Shown: positions 1 to 8,138 of the stretch, one piece after another
How positions within the stretch are numbered: the stretch's first letter is position 1
How the letters are laid out: each line of letters begins with the position of its first letter
Source of the DNA: an uncultured Muribaculaceae bacterium
Lineage (GTDB): Bacteria > Bacteroidota > Bacteroidia > Bacteroidales > Muribaculaceae
Length of the DNA stretch: 9,260 bases
NCBI GenBank assembly: GCA_910577355.1
Contig: CAJTMY010000059.1
Location: forward strand, 1 to 9,260
Direction of reading: 5' to 3'
Made by a program: the position numbers and the translations under genes
Notes under the pieces: model-generated
Database searches by the model: none
Told to the model about the DNA's origin: nothing
The model's input: only the letters and a program-made list of their open reading frames with translations

Positions 1-69
1 CTTTCATCAAATCCGACCGACCTCAACATCAAACGCTTCGTTTTGTGCCCCATAATTTCTTAATCGTAT

Positions 70-3000
70 ATGAAGAGAAATCTACTCGCAACGTTCGCCT
101 GCCTGTGTGCGGTGACGGTGCAGCTCCATGCGGCCGACCCCGTGCTGTGCGGCAGTGCTTACAGCACAGCCGACGCCGCGTTTGCCTCCGGTGTCTACGA
201 GATACCGGTGAGCGCGGGAGGTGAGCTGAAGCTCGTCGGCCTCACGCAGGAAAAAGCCACCGGCGGCGGTTTTCATGCCGACGGCATCTATTATGTGTCG
301 GAGCTGAACAACGCCTATTCATTCTATGGCGGCAATAATGTATATCCTTACAATACCGCCGACTGGACTTCGGCCAGCAGTGTGTATCTGTCGGGTTCGC
401 CCGTTCAGCCTTTCATGGTCTCGGGATTCGCGGTCAATCCCATGGACGGAACTATCTACGGCTTCGGCTCGAATATGGATCGCGACGGCTTTCAGCTCAA
501 TAAATATGAATTTGACCTTGAGACGACCATCATAGAGCGTACCCTTGTGGCCGATGTCGCCACTCAGCTCGGTGCGCCGGCATTTGATGCCGAGGGCAAG
601 CTGTATGCCATCGATGCCGCGGGAGCGCTGTATACGGTGTCGACAACCGACGCCTCCGCGCAGAAGGTGGGCGATACAGGCATCACACCTCTTGTCGACG
701 GCTCGTATGTGCAGTTTATCCACGCATCGTCGATAATCGATGCCAAGAGCGGCAAGATGTATCTCGCCGCACAGGATGCCGCCGGTGTGTGCGCTCTGTA
801 TGGCGTGGACACCTCCACCGCCGCAGCCACGAAGCTGTGCGACTTCCCCGCCGGCACTGTGGTTACAGGACTCTATATGGCCGAGGCTGCCGCCGAGCCG
901 GGTGCTCCCGCTGCGGTATCCGAACTTGAAATCCTGTTCACCCCCGGGCTGCTGGCCGGCAAAGTGTCCTTCAAAGCTCCGGGCAAGACTTATGGCGGCG
1001 AAGAGCTGTCGGGCATGCTCGACTACCGTGTGCTTGCCAACGGCACCCAGATAGCACAGGGCCGCGTGTACAGCAATGTTTCGATCGATGTGCCTGTGGA
1101 ACTGCCGGAGCGTGGTACCTATGAGTTCAAGGTGATAGTGAGCAACAGCGTGGGCGACGGCCCTGCCGCGAAGCTTACCGCATCGGTGGGGTATGCCGCT
1201 CCCGCACAGCCTGTCGTGAGCACCGAGGCATATGGCTCGTCGATTCAGATATCATGGGAGGCCGTGACCACGACCGCCGACGGCGATCCTCTCACCGATC
1301 CCGTCACCTACCGCGTGGTACGCCATCCCGACGAGAAAGTGCTGGAAGAGGGTACCACATACACATCGGTGTGGGATTATAGCCTCGGCAGCGATCTGGC
1401 GGCCTATACCTATGGCGTGACTGCAATAGCCAACGGCACTCCGTCGGAAGAAGGTGTTTCTGAAACTATTGTCGCCGGCCGCATACAGCCTCCGTATTCC
1501 GAGGATTTCGCCGAGCAGACGTCGATGGATTTCTTCAAGATAATCGATGCCAACAATGACGGCCGCACGTGGGACTACTATTACGGCGAGGTACGCTCGC
1601 AGGCCTCGGACGAGGTTGACGGCGATGACTGGCTGATGTCGCCCCCTGTCAATTTCGGCATGTACAAGTATTATATCGTATCGCTCGACGCACGTGTGTA
1701 CAACGGCGAGCTTCCCGGCAAGTTCGAGGTGCTGATGGGTCCGAATCCCGATCCGGCCTCGATGGAGACAGTAGTGATACCCGCCACCGAGGTCACATCC
1801 GAACAGCTCACCACATTCAAGGGTCTCGTATGTTCGGAATCCTTCGGCCCGCAGTATCTTGGCATACATTCGATCACGGAAGCCGGCAACTGGTGGCTCT
1901 TCGCAACCAATCTGAGCATAAGCGACGCTTATGATTCGACAGTGCCCTCGGCACCCGTAGACTTCACCGCCACAGCCGATATCAACGGCGAGAAGGTGAT
2001 AACTCTGTCGCTGAAGGCCCCGTCGACCGACCTCGCCGGCTCCACCCTGTCGGCCATCGAGAAGATCGAGATATTCCGCGACGGCAAACTTATCCACACC
2101 TACGACAACCCCGCTCCCGGCGCTCAGCTTGAGGAATATATCGACCGCGACGTGCGCGGCGGCGAGCATAAATATACCGCTGTGGCTACCAACTGGAGCG
2201 GTGCGGGCATCGAGGCCACAGCCCTCGCATACTCCGGCATCAACCTGCCCGGACGCGTCAGTCAGGCTCGTGTGCGCCATGCCGATCAGGTAGGCTGGGT
2301 GACCATCGAATGGGATCCCGTCACGACATATATTGACGGCAAGCCCCTCAACCCCGACAATGTCACCTACAACATATATACCAATGTGACAGGCCAGGAC
2401 ATGAAGATTGTCCCGAATATCAAGGAGACATCCGCGACATTCCAGATCTTCATACCCGAGGAAGACTGCCCGCAGATGTTCTTCCAGTTTGGCGTCACTG
2501 CCGAGACCGAAGCCGGCGAGAATACTCAGGGATTCCTCACCGACCATATATCGCTCGGCGATCCGTATGCTCTGCCTTATGAGGACTCGTTCCGTGATCT
2601 CAAGCTCGAGTACAACTGCATACAGGGCGGCTCCGACGCATATTCCTACTGGGATGTGGCATCGGACGGAACATTCGAGGAAGTGCAGTCGCAGGACGGC
2701 GACAACGGCCTGCTGGCAATGTTCTCGCAGTATCAAGGCTCCACGGCCTACTTCATGACGGGTCTTATCGATCTTGCCGGTGCCGAGAGCCCGACGCTCA
2801 CGTTCTATCTCAACAACTACTATGCCGAGAATCTGCCCAACGACAACTCGGTAGAGGTATTTGTGGGCGTAGACAACGAGTTTACATCCGCAAAGACAGT
2901 GAAGCTCAGTGATTTCGATACCGAAGGCTGGCATCGTGTGGAAGTGTCCTTGGCCGACTGGGCCGGCAAGGTGATACAGGTGCGCCTCGTAGGCACCGCA

Positions 3001-4467
3001 AATACCTACCAGTACACCCATCTCGACAACTTCAAGGTGATGGACCGCAATGCACACGACATCGCCGTGCTGAATGTAAGCGCCCCCGAGCGTGTCAAGG
3101 CCGGCAACTCGGCAAATATAACCGTCAATTACGGTAACCTCGGTCTTGAGGACGCTACGGCCTTCACCCTCGAACTGTATGCTGACGGCGAGCTTGCCGA
3201 CAGCGAGCAATTCGAGTCGATGGCTTCGGACGGCCGCGCCACCCATGTGTTCCCCGCAGTGCATTCAGTAGCGACGCCGGAATCGGTGGAGTACACCGTC
3301 AAGGCCGTATACGGCAAGGATCAGGCCGCAGCCAACAACTCGGCCGAGCCGTTCACCGTCATGACCATCTATCCCAACTATCCCGCTGTTACCGACCTTA
3401 AGGCCACATATACCGAGGCCGACAACAAGGCCATCACCCTTACATGGTCGGAGCCCGATCTCACAGCCGACTTCGTCGACGAGATCACCGAGGGATTCGA
3501 GGGCGCGGCATCATGGTCGCTCGCCGGCCTTGAGGACTGGACGTTTATCGACGCCGACGGCAAGTGTATCTATGGCTTCACATTCTTCCAGCTGCCCGAC
3601 TACGCACCGCAGCCCGACTCGCAGCAGTCGTGGTGGACATTCGACGACACCTACGAGCCCATGGCCACGCATTTCAGCGATCCCGGCTTCTACAAGGCTC
3701 ACGGCGGCAACCAGTACATAGGTTCGATGGCTGTGACCGACGGCCCTGCCGGCGATTACACTCAGCGGCGCACCGACGACTGGGCCATCTCGCCCGTGCT
3801 CTACGGTGGCGCGCAGACCATCTCGTTCTGGGCCAAGTCGATGCTCGCCGACGCGCTCGAGACAGTAGAGGTGCTTTACTCCACCACAGGCAAGGAGATC
3901 GCCGACTTCAAGACTATAAAGACCTACAACGATGTTCCCTGGAAGTGGACACAGTATTTCGTGGAGCTTCCTGCAGGTGCTAAGTATCTCGCTATCCGCA
4001 ACATAAGCCGCGACGCCTACGTGCTGATGGTCGACGATGTGACCTTCACACCCGCATCGGCCGACGCCGAACTTGAGGTAGAGGGCTACAATGTATACCG
4101 CGACGGCAAGCGCATCAACGATGCCACCGTGCCCTCTACAAGCTATGCCGATGTGCTCACCGACGCAGCATCGCATGTATATACCGTGACCACACTTTAC
4201 CGTCAGCGCGGCGAATCGATGTTCTCCAACGAGGCTACGCCCGAGCTTATGGGCGTGACCGACGCAGCCGCACAGGGCATACGCATCAGTGCGGTCGCAG
4301 GCGAGATCGTGGTGCGCGGCGCATACGGTATGGATATAGCTGTATACGGCATTGACGGCCGCCTCGTGGCACAGACCGCAGGTACGGGCCATGACACCAT
4401 CGCAGTTGCCGCCGGCACCTACATCGTGAAGGCCGGTGCTACCGTAAGCAAGCTCACAGTAAGATAA
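70..4467 (+). CDS. Large secreted multidomain adhesin-like protein (FN3 / cleaved-adhesin / CARDB-like) with T9SS C-terminal domain
   Basis: This 1465-residue protein starts with a signal peptide (MKRNLLATFACLCAVTVQLHA, residues 1-21, likely cut before ADP). Residues about 24-275 have repeated 'G.lY.v' strands (LYAIDAAGALYTV, MYLAAQDAAGVCALYGVD) and look like a beta-propeller. Next come two fibronectin III modules (about 277-380 and 381-470), a choice-of-anchor-J/cleaved-adhesin module (472-625, starting PYSEDF with DDWLMSPP), two more FN3 modules (about 630-727 and 730-830), a second jelly-roll module (831-990, PYEDSF ... HLDNFKV), and a CARDB-like module (about 995-1095). The last FN3 (about 1103-1390) has a third cleaved-adhesin module (from 1139, ITEGFEG) inserted into it. 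The tail from about 1395 (VYGIDGRLV, GTYIVKAG, SKLTVR) matches the T9SS type A sorting domain family. Such proteins are exported to the cell surface or medium; binding or adhesion is inferred and no catalytic motif was seen. ATG at 70 is chosen because the signal peptide follows directly. No -7 box is visible in bases 1-69, so the promoter may lie outside the window. Confidence 0.93.
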   Translation: MKRNLLATFACLCAVTVQLHAADPVLCGSAYSTADAAFASGVYEIPVSAGGELKLVGLTQEKATGGGFHADGIYYVSELNNAYSFYGGNNVYPYNTADWTSASSVYLSGSPVQPFMVSGFAVNPMDGTIYGFGSNMDRDGFQLNKYEFDLETTIIERTLVADVATQLGAPAFDAEGKLYAIDAAGALYTVSTTDASAQKVGDTGITPLVDGSYVQFIHASSIIDAKSGKMYLAAQDAAGVCALYGVDTSTAAATKLCDFPAGTVVTGLYMAEAAAEPGAPAAVSELEILFTPGLLAGKVSFKAPGKTYGGEELSGMLDYRVLANGTQIAQGRVYSNVSIDVPVELPERGTYEFKVIVSNSVGDGPAAKLTASVGYAAPAQPVVSTEAYGSSIQISWEAVTTTADGDPLTDPVTYRVVRHPDEKVLEEGTTYTSVWDYSLGSDLAAYTYGVTAIANGTPSEEGVSETIVAGRIQPPYSEDFAEQTSMDFFKIIDANNDGRTWDYYYGEVRSQASDEVDGDDWLMSPPVNFGMYKYYIVSLDARVYNGELPGKFEVLMGPNPDPASMETVVIPATEVTSEQLTTFKGLVCSESFGPQYLGIHSITEAGNWWLFATNLSISDAYDSTVPSAPVDFTATADINGEKVITLSLKAPSTDLAGSTLSAIEKIEIFRDGKLIHTYDNPAPGAQLEEYIDRDVRGGEHKYTAVATNWSGAGIEATALAYSGINLPGRVSQARVRHADQVGWVTIEWDPVTTYIDGKPLNPDNVTYNIYTNVTGQDMKIVPNIKETSATFQIFIPEEDCPQMFFQFGVTAETEAGENTQGFLTDHISLGDPYALPYEDSFRDLKLEYNCIQGGSDAYSYWDVASDGTFEEVQSQDGDNGLLAMFSQYQGSTAYFMTGLIDLAGAESPTLTFYLNNYYAENLPNDNSVEVFVGVDNEFTSAKTVKLSDFDTEGWHRVEVSLADWAGKVIQVRLVGTANTYQYTHLDNFKVMDRNAHDIAVLNVSAPERVKAGNSANITVNYGNLGLEDATAFTLELYADGELADSEQFESMASDGRATHVFPAVHSVATPESVEYTVKAVYGKDQAAANNSAEPFTVMTIYPNYPAVTDLKATYTEADNKAITLTWSEPDLTADFVDEITEGFEGAASWSLAGLEDWTFIDADGKCIYGFTFFQLPDYAPQPDSQQSWWTFDDTYEPMATHFSDPGFYKAHGGNQYIGSMAVTDGPAGDYTQRRTDDWAISPVLYGGAQTISFWAKSMLADALETVEVLYSTTGKEIADFKTIKTYNDVPWKWTQYFVELPAGAKYLAIRNISRDAYVLMVDDVTFTPASADAELEVEGYNVYRDGKRINDATVPSTSYADVLTDAASHVYTVTTLYRQRGESMFSNEATPELMGVTDAAAQGIRISAVAGEIVVRGAYGMDIAVYGIDGRLVAQTAGTGHDTIAVAAGTYIVKAGATVSKLTVR

Positions 4468-4489
4468 ACACCGGTTTATCCGCATGATA

Positions 4490-4527
4490 AGCGGGGATGC
4501 GCCGGCCGGTGCATCCCCGCTGTTTTT
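4490..4527 (+). terminator. Rho-independent terminator of the adhesin-like gene
   Basis: An 11-bp perfect stem (AGCGGGGATGC at 4490-4500 with GCATCCCCGCT at 4511-4521) encloses a 10-base GC-rich loop and is followed by G and five Ts (4523-4527). It lies 22 bases after the TAA stop of the upstream gene. Confidence 0.9.
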
Positions 4528-4561
4528 CGCACCTGCGTCCGGCGGGACGGCATCAGGCAGA

Positions 4562-4790
4562 GACCCCGTAGGGGTCGGGCGAACAGTAGGCCACTGCAAG
4601 CGCGCCTTAGGACGTGCGTAGCTGTGGTAACAAGCATAAACACAAACGATAGAGCTGCGTGGCTGCGACACAGCGACCGGTGTGTCGCAGCTACGCAGCT
4701 CGATTCCATTTTGACCCTATTATACAGGGGCTACGCACACCCTACGGGGCGCTCGCCCCTGCCTACTATTCGCCCGGCGCCCACGGCGCC
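4562..4790. repeat. Symmetric 229-bp structured element (MITE-like or dispersed palindromic repeat)
   Basis: The two 61-base ends (4562-4622 and 4730-4790) are imperfect inverted repeats in one ungapped register, about 46 of 61 positions complementary by hand count. The best blocks are 4577-4591 with 4761-4775 (14 of 15) and 4599-4622 with 4730-4753 (20 of 24). Each outer end is itself a 15-base hairpin with a 3-base loop: GACCCC-GTA-GGGGTC at 4562-4576 and GGCGCC-CAC-GGCGCC at 4776-4790. The centre holds a 20-bp hairpin, listed separately. No believable protein is encoded. It fills the gap between two convergent genes, between their terminators. Terminal inverted repeats and a non-coding interior suggest a miniature mobile element, but no target-site duplication was identified, so its exact ends are uncertain. 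A structured RNA is the alternative. Confidence 0.6.
4652..4701. repeat. 20-bp central hairpin inside the 229-bp element
   Basis: GAGCTGCGTGGCTGCGACAC (4652-4671) pairs with 4682-4701 along all 20 positions, 19 Watson-Crick and one G-T, around a 10-base loop (4672-4681). There is no T-run after either arm, so it is not an intrinsic terminator. It sits in the middle of the symmetric element. Confidence 0.85.
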
Positions 4791-4801
4791 TTTCCGTATA
4801 T

Positions 4802-4837
4802 AAAAAAACGGAGCAGCGCGTCGTGCAGCTCCGTTTT
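4802..4837 (-). terminator. Terminator of the 4856-6505 gene (possibly bidirectional)
   Basis: A 7-bp stem ACGGAGC (4808-4814) / GCTCCGT (4828-4834) is flanked by seven As on the left and a run of Ts on the right. Read on the minus strand it is a hairpin followed by seven Ts, about 20 bases past the stop codon of the minus-strand gene. The T-run on the right would also allow some termination of plus-strand transcripts. Confidence 0.85.
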
Positions 4838-4855
4838 CCAATATGGTATGTACGT

Positions 4856-6505
4856 TTACTTCACAAAAATTTTCTCAGTCTTGTCGCCGCTGCGGCGGAT
4901 GTAGAGGCCGCTTGTGGGATTGGTGATGCGGACGCCCTGAAGGTTGAAGTATTCGGCGGGTGTGTCGATATCGGCGGATATGTCTGCCACGCTCTGAGTG
5001 GCGGCGCTGAGGTCGATGCGCAGGTCGCCGTCGACGACATTGCCGGCCGCGTCGGTCTTGTAGTTGCAGTAGTACCAAGAGTCCATGCCCTCGGTATTAT
5101 AGCCGGCATATATCTTGCAGGTGGCGGGGAAGGTTATCACGCCATTGACCATCGTGCCGGCTGCCTTGGAGTATGCGATGGCATCCTTGGGCAGTCCCTG
5201 CGACACGAGGATATATGCGTCGGAGGTGATACGCATGGCACCGTCCTGACTCAGCACCATGCCGATGGGTGATTCCTCGAGCACCACGCATGCGGGGTCG
5301 GTGGCATCAAGGTAGATGTAGTGGCTGTGGGCGCCGTGCGTGCCGGGCATTAGGGTGTTGTATGTGGCACGGGCGTAAGGGTCGACGAGGCGGTAGTAGC
5401 CGGGGCGTGCGTCGCACTGCTGCACCTCCACGTCGTAGGTACCGAGATCGATGTCGGTGTAGATGTTGGATATGATATAGTCGGTGAAGCGGGCTTTGGC
5501 GGGCAGGGTGGTCCAGCCGTCGGAGAAGTCGGGGGTATAGAACATGTGCACGTCGCTCTCCTGCAGGGTGCCGGCGCTGTCGTAGGCATAACCCACGATG
5601 TAGAATTTCTCGTTGGGCCCCCAGTCGCCCTCTATGGCGAGATAGTCGCCCTGGCGCGAGGTGAATTTTTTGTCGGATTCGCGGATGGCTCTCAGGGCGG
5701 CCTCGTCGCCGAGCGAGCGCACGATGCCGGCCTTCACATAGGCTATGTCGTCGCCGCCCCACGGCGAGAACACGATGCGACCCTCGTCGTCGGCGCACCA
5801 GTCGGCGGTGAGCATCTCGAGCGAGTAGTCCTTGGCGTCGGGCAGGGTGAGGCGGAAGGCTCCGTTGGGATTGCCGAAAAATCCGCTGCCCTTGGCATCG
5901 AGCGAGGCTGTGGATATCCACAGTGCCCTCTCTCCCGGGAAGGTGAAGATGCCGTTGGCGAGGGTGCCCTTGAGGCCGTATGTATCACAGAATCCGGGGT
6001 CGACCTCGCCCATCTTTTCATAATATGAGTATGAGGCTACAAAGAGTTCCTCGCCCTCGTACATAAGACCTATGGCCGACGGCTCTATGATGATGTTGCC
6101 GGGGTCTGTGGCATCGATCATTATGTATCGGCCCGATGCGTCGTCGCCCTCGGCGCGGTGGCTCTCGAGGTCGTAATAATATGGGTTGCGCAGACTGTAC
6201 GGGTCGACTATGCGGTACAGGGCGGGGTCGTTCTCGTCCTGCTCCACCTCGAGCTCCACTTTATATGGTTGTAGCCCTTTGAACATGGCCGGGAGCAGGT
6301 CGTCGGTCCATTGGCATACACCGAGCGATTTCCATACATGTACGGCTGCGTCGGCGGGTGCGGCCTTGCGCGGATGTGCGGCCGTGGTGCGTGTGGCGGC
6401 AGGGGTAGCCGGTTCGAGGCTTGCATCGGCATGGCGCGACAGCGGCACGGCGGCCGATGCCGTCATGGCAAAAGCTGTGAGAAACAGGAGGTGGAATTTT
6501 TTCAT
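4856..6505 (-). CDS. Secreted protein with duplicated 'YRLVDPY / DATDP' module and T9SS-like C-terminal tail
   Basis: This 549-residue protein of unknown function has a signal peptide (MKKFHLLFLTAFAMTASAA, 1-19), then an Ala/Pro/Thr-rich stretch to about residue 55. Residues 58-200 and 331-470 are two copies of one module: YRIVDPYS (97) and YRLVDPYA (371); YIMIDATDP (127) and YIYLDATDP (396); NGIFTFPG (184) and NGVITFPA (454). Between them, about 215-320 is a beta-rich linker of the kind often seen in Bacteroidales surface proteins. The tail (YFNLQGVRITNP...GLYIRRSGDKTEKIFVK, from 519) resembles T9SS sorting tails and nearly matches that of the 6731-8041 protein. An in-frame ATG 33 bases upstream (6538) is rejected because it falls within the -7 promoter box and would put 11 unlike residues before the signal peptide. 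Export to the surface is inferred from the two ends; no enzyme motif was seen. It has its own promoter and terminator. Confidence 0.9.
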   Translation of the reverse strand: MKKFHLLFLTAFAMTASAAVPLSRHADASLEPATPAATRTTAAHPRKAAPADAAVHVWKSLGVCQWTDDLLPAMFKGLQPYKVELEVEQDENDPALYRIVDPYSLRNPYYYDLESHRAEGDDASGRYIMIDATDPGNIIIEPSAIGLMYEGEELFVASYSYYEKMGEVDPGFCDTYGLKGTLANGIFTFPGERALWISTASLDAKGSGFFGNPNGAFRLTLPDAKDYSLEMLTADWCADDEGRIVFSPWGGDDIAYVKAGIVRSLGDEAALRAIRESDKKFTSRQGDYLAIEGDWGPNEKFYIVGYAYDSAGTLQESDVHMFYTPDFSDGWTTLPAKARFTDYIISNIYTDIDLGTYDVEVQQCDARPGYYRLVDPYARATYNTLMPGTHGAHSHYIYLDATDPACVVLEESPIGMVLSQDGAMRITSDAYILVSQGLPKDAIAYSKAAGTMVNGVITFPATCKIYAGYNTEGMDSWYYCNYKTDAAGNVVDGDLRIDLSAATQSVADISADIDTPAEYFNLQGVRITNPTSGLYIRRSGDKTEKIFVK

Positions 6506-6535
6506 AAGGATGATGGATTGATTTGCAATATGCCA

Positions 6536-6566
6536 CAAAGATAGCGAAAGTTGCCGTCATGTGCAA
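6536..6566 (-). promoter_or_regulatory. Bacteroidota-type promoter of the 4856-6505 gene
   Basis: On the minus strand TTG (6564-6566) is followed after exactly 20 bases by TATCTTTG (6536-6543), an exact fit to the TTG-N19-21-TAnnTTTG pattern of the primary Bacteroidota sigma factor. The expected RNA start is near 6530, leaving a leader of about 25 bases before the ATG at 6505. The -33 region is embedded in GCTTGCACAT (6559-6568). Confidence 0.8.
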
Positions 6567-6636
6567 GCGAGAGAGCACGAAAATAATCCGAACCCACACA
6601 GATTCCGCAGATTTCCCCGGATGGATTAGGAATGTG

Positions 6637-6651
6637 TGTTCGCCCGGCGCC
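6637..6651. repeat. Short match to the right end of the 229-bp element
   Basis: The 13 bases TTCGCCCGGCGCC at 6639-6651 recur exactly at 4769-4781, spanning the junction of arm and outer hairpin in the symmetric element. It could be a decayed remnant or chance in GC-rich DNA. No partner arm is seen nearby. Confidence 0.35.
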
Positions 6652-6672
6652 TCTCTTGGTGGATCCCTCAAT

Positions 6673-6712
6673 AAAAAAAGACGGGCGGCGTGTGGCGCTG
6701 CCCGTCTTTTTT
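6673..6712 (-). terminator. Terminator of the 6731-8041 gene (bidirectional shape)
   Basis: GACGGGC (6680-6686) pairs with GCCCGTC (6700-6706) around a 13-base loop. There are seven As before the stem and six Ts after it, so either strand reads as hairpin plus T-run. It lies about 20 bases past the minus-strand stop codon and insulates the downstream minus-strand promoter. Confidence 0.88.
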
Positions 6713-6730
6713 ATTGTGTGGAGTCGTGGT

Positions 6731-8041
6731 TTACTTTACGAGAACCTTCTCGGCCTTGTTGCCCTGACGACGGATGTAGAGGCCGTTTTCGGGGTTGGCC
6801 ACGCGAACGCCCTGAAGGTTGAAGTATTCAACTGCACCGTTGTTTTCACCTATGGTAACTTCGTGGATGCCTGCGGGGTCTTTATCGAATTTTATCGATC
6901 CTACCATTTCATTGGCGAGGCTGACCTGTTCTTGAGTCTGCCAGCTATATGCTTTTGTGCAGGCGCGCGATATGTCGAAGCGGCAGTTGAGCAAGGTGAC
7001 GGTAGCGTCGCTGAACGAAGACGGAGTGAATGTAATGCCTTCTGCTGCAAGTCCGGCAATGACTTCTTCCTTTGTTGCTCCCTGAGCTTCGTAGAAGCCT
7101 TCCATATTGAAAAGATAGAGCTTGCTGGTACCGTTCATGACGCCGCCGTAGATACCGGTCTGTACGGTTACGTATTCGGGATCAGCGATGTTGAATACAA
7201 TATAGCCGGGATATGTATCCATAACCTCTTCTGTTACGAGGGGGCAATCGGAAGCCATATAGGGCTTGTTGAGGCGATAGAGATTGTTGTCGGTGGTGCT
7301 CTTCTGGATATCAACTGTCCAAGGATAGTTGGATGTGGGGGTGGCACCTACGCCGGGCATAATCCAACCGTCGACAAATGTGCCGGTGCAGAAGTCTTCC
7401 CAACCTTCGTTCGGGTCGGCAGGCTCTACATAACGGTCAAGTACATTTTGATATGTGAGCAGATACCAACCGAAGTCCTCATACATCCAGTCGCCCATAG
7501 CCCAGATCTCGAATTCGGGGAAGGTGATCGTATTGGCGTCGGCGCTGATGGTACCTACGGTCTCATCGACATCAAGCAGTCCTGCAGCTAAATTTCCGGA
7601 TTCAGTGACGCCTTTGAGGTAGAAGAAAACAGGTCCATCTTGATCCTCAAATAGTTCTTGCTCATTGGGGATCGACAGGGTGCCGGCTTCTACATCGATG
7701 AAACCCTGAAGAGCTACCTCGAATTCATCGCTGACGTTAACCAAACCTGTGAGTGCTACTTCGCCGGTTGCGGCGTTCTTTACAGTTATAGTGATTTCGC
7801 CTGATGTGGGGCCGTTGTTGAGGAGCTGGCCGAACATCCAATCGTATGTGCCTTCATAGTCGGTGAGAGTGGCGGCCTTGGCGGGAGCTTTGGCGAGAGT
7901 CTTGGCCTTGAGCGGAGCTGCTGCCTCGGCAAAAGTTTTGCTCGGGGTCAGAACGGCATTGGAAGCCAACTGCTGGCGACCGGCAGCCGAGGCTGTCATG
8001 GCCACAGCGGCAGCGAGTGCGATGGTGTAGAGTTTCTTCAT
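6731..8041 (-). CDS. Secreted protein of unknown function with 'YRL-PY' module and T9SS-like C-terminal tail
   Basis: This 436-residue protein begins with a signal peptide (MKKLYTIALAAAVAMTASAA, 1-20) and an Ala/Lys-rich linker to about 58. Residues 60-200 start YEGTYDWMFG and are beta-rich, loosely like calycin-type barrel domains of Bacteroides secreted proteins; this is a weak resemblance. Residues 212-300 (GWEDFCTGTFVDGWI ... LYRLNKPY ... YIVFNIADPEYV) align with the repeated module of the 4856-6505 protein (VWKSLGVCQWTDDLL ... LYRIVDPY ... YIMIDATDP). The tail (EYFNLQGVRVANPENGLYI, then RRQGNKAEKVLVK) is near identical to that protein's tail. Surface or secreted location by T9SS is inferred; function is unknown. 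The start at 8041 is fixed by the signal peptide; no Shine-Dalgarno is evident, as is usual in Bacteroidota. It is transcribed from its own promoter with a leader of roughly 90 bases, and the shared module suggests the two genes arose from a common ancestor. Confidence 0.9.
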   Translation of the reverse strand: MKKLYTIALAAAVAMTASAAGRQQLASNAVLTPSKTFAEAAAPLKAKTLAKAPAKAATLTDYEGTYDWMFGQLLNNGPTSGEITITVKNAATGEVALTGLVNVSDEFEVALQGFIDVEAGTLSIPNEQELFEDQDGPVFFYLKGVTESGNLAAGLLDVDETVGTISADANTITFPEFEIWAMGDWMYEDFGWYLLTYQNVLDRYVEPADPNEGWEDFCTGTFVDGWIMPGVGATPTSNYPWTVDIQKSTTDNNLYRLNKPYMASDCPLVTEEVMDTYPGYIVFNIADPEYVTVQTGIYGGVMNGTSKLYLFNMEGFYEAQGATKEEVIAGLAAEGITFTPSSFSDATVTLLNCRFDISRACTKAYSWQTQEQVSLANEMVGSIKFDKDPAGIHEVTIGENNGAVEYFNLQGVRVANPENGLYIRRQGNKAEKVLVK

Positions 8042-8138
8042 GCGTGATGATTTTTAAGAGAGTTTATATTATGAAGATTGATTGTCGGTGGTTTCGGCGG
8101 TTTTTGAAGCTTGATGGTCTTTGAAACTAACGATATCG

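Noticed and set aside
1..69. Promoter for the adhesin-like gene in the first 69 bases.
   Set aside because: TTTTG occurs near 42-46 but without the TA of the -7 box or a TTG at the right distance; the promoter is more likely outside the window.
1252..3264. Long antisense open frame opposite the adhesin-like gene (670 codons), and a second at 3511-4671.
   Set aside because: Their products lack family motifs and signal peptides, and they lie opposite a gene with clear domains throughout. Such frames are expected in GC-rich coding DNA.
6506..6538. Upstream in-frame ATG at 6538 as the start of the 4856-6505 gene.
   Set aside because: It lies in the -7 promoter box and upstream of the likely RNA start, and the signal peptide begins at the ATG at 6505.
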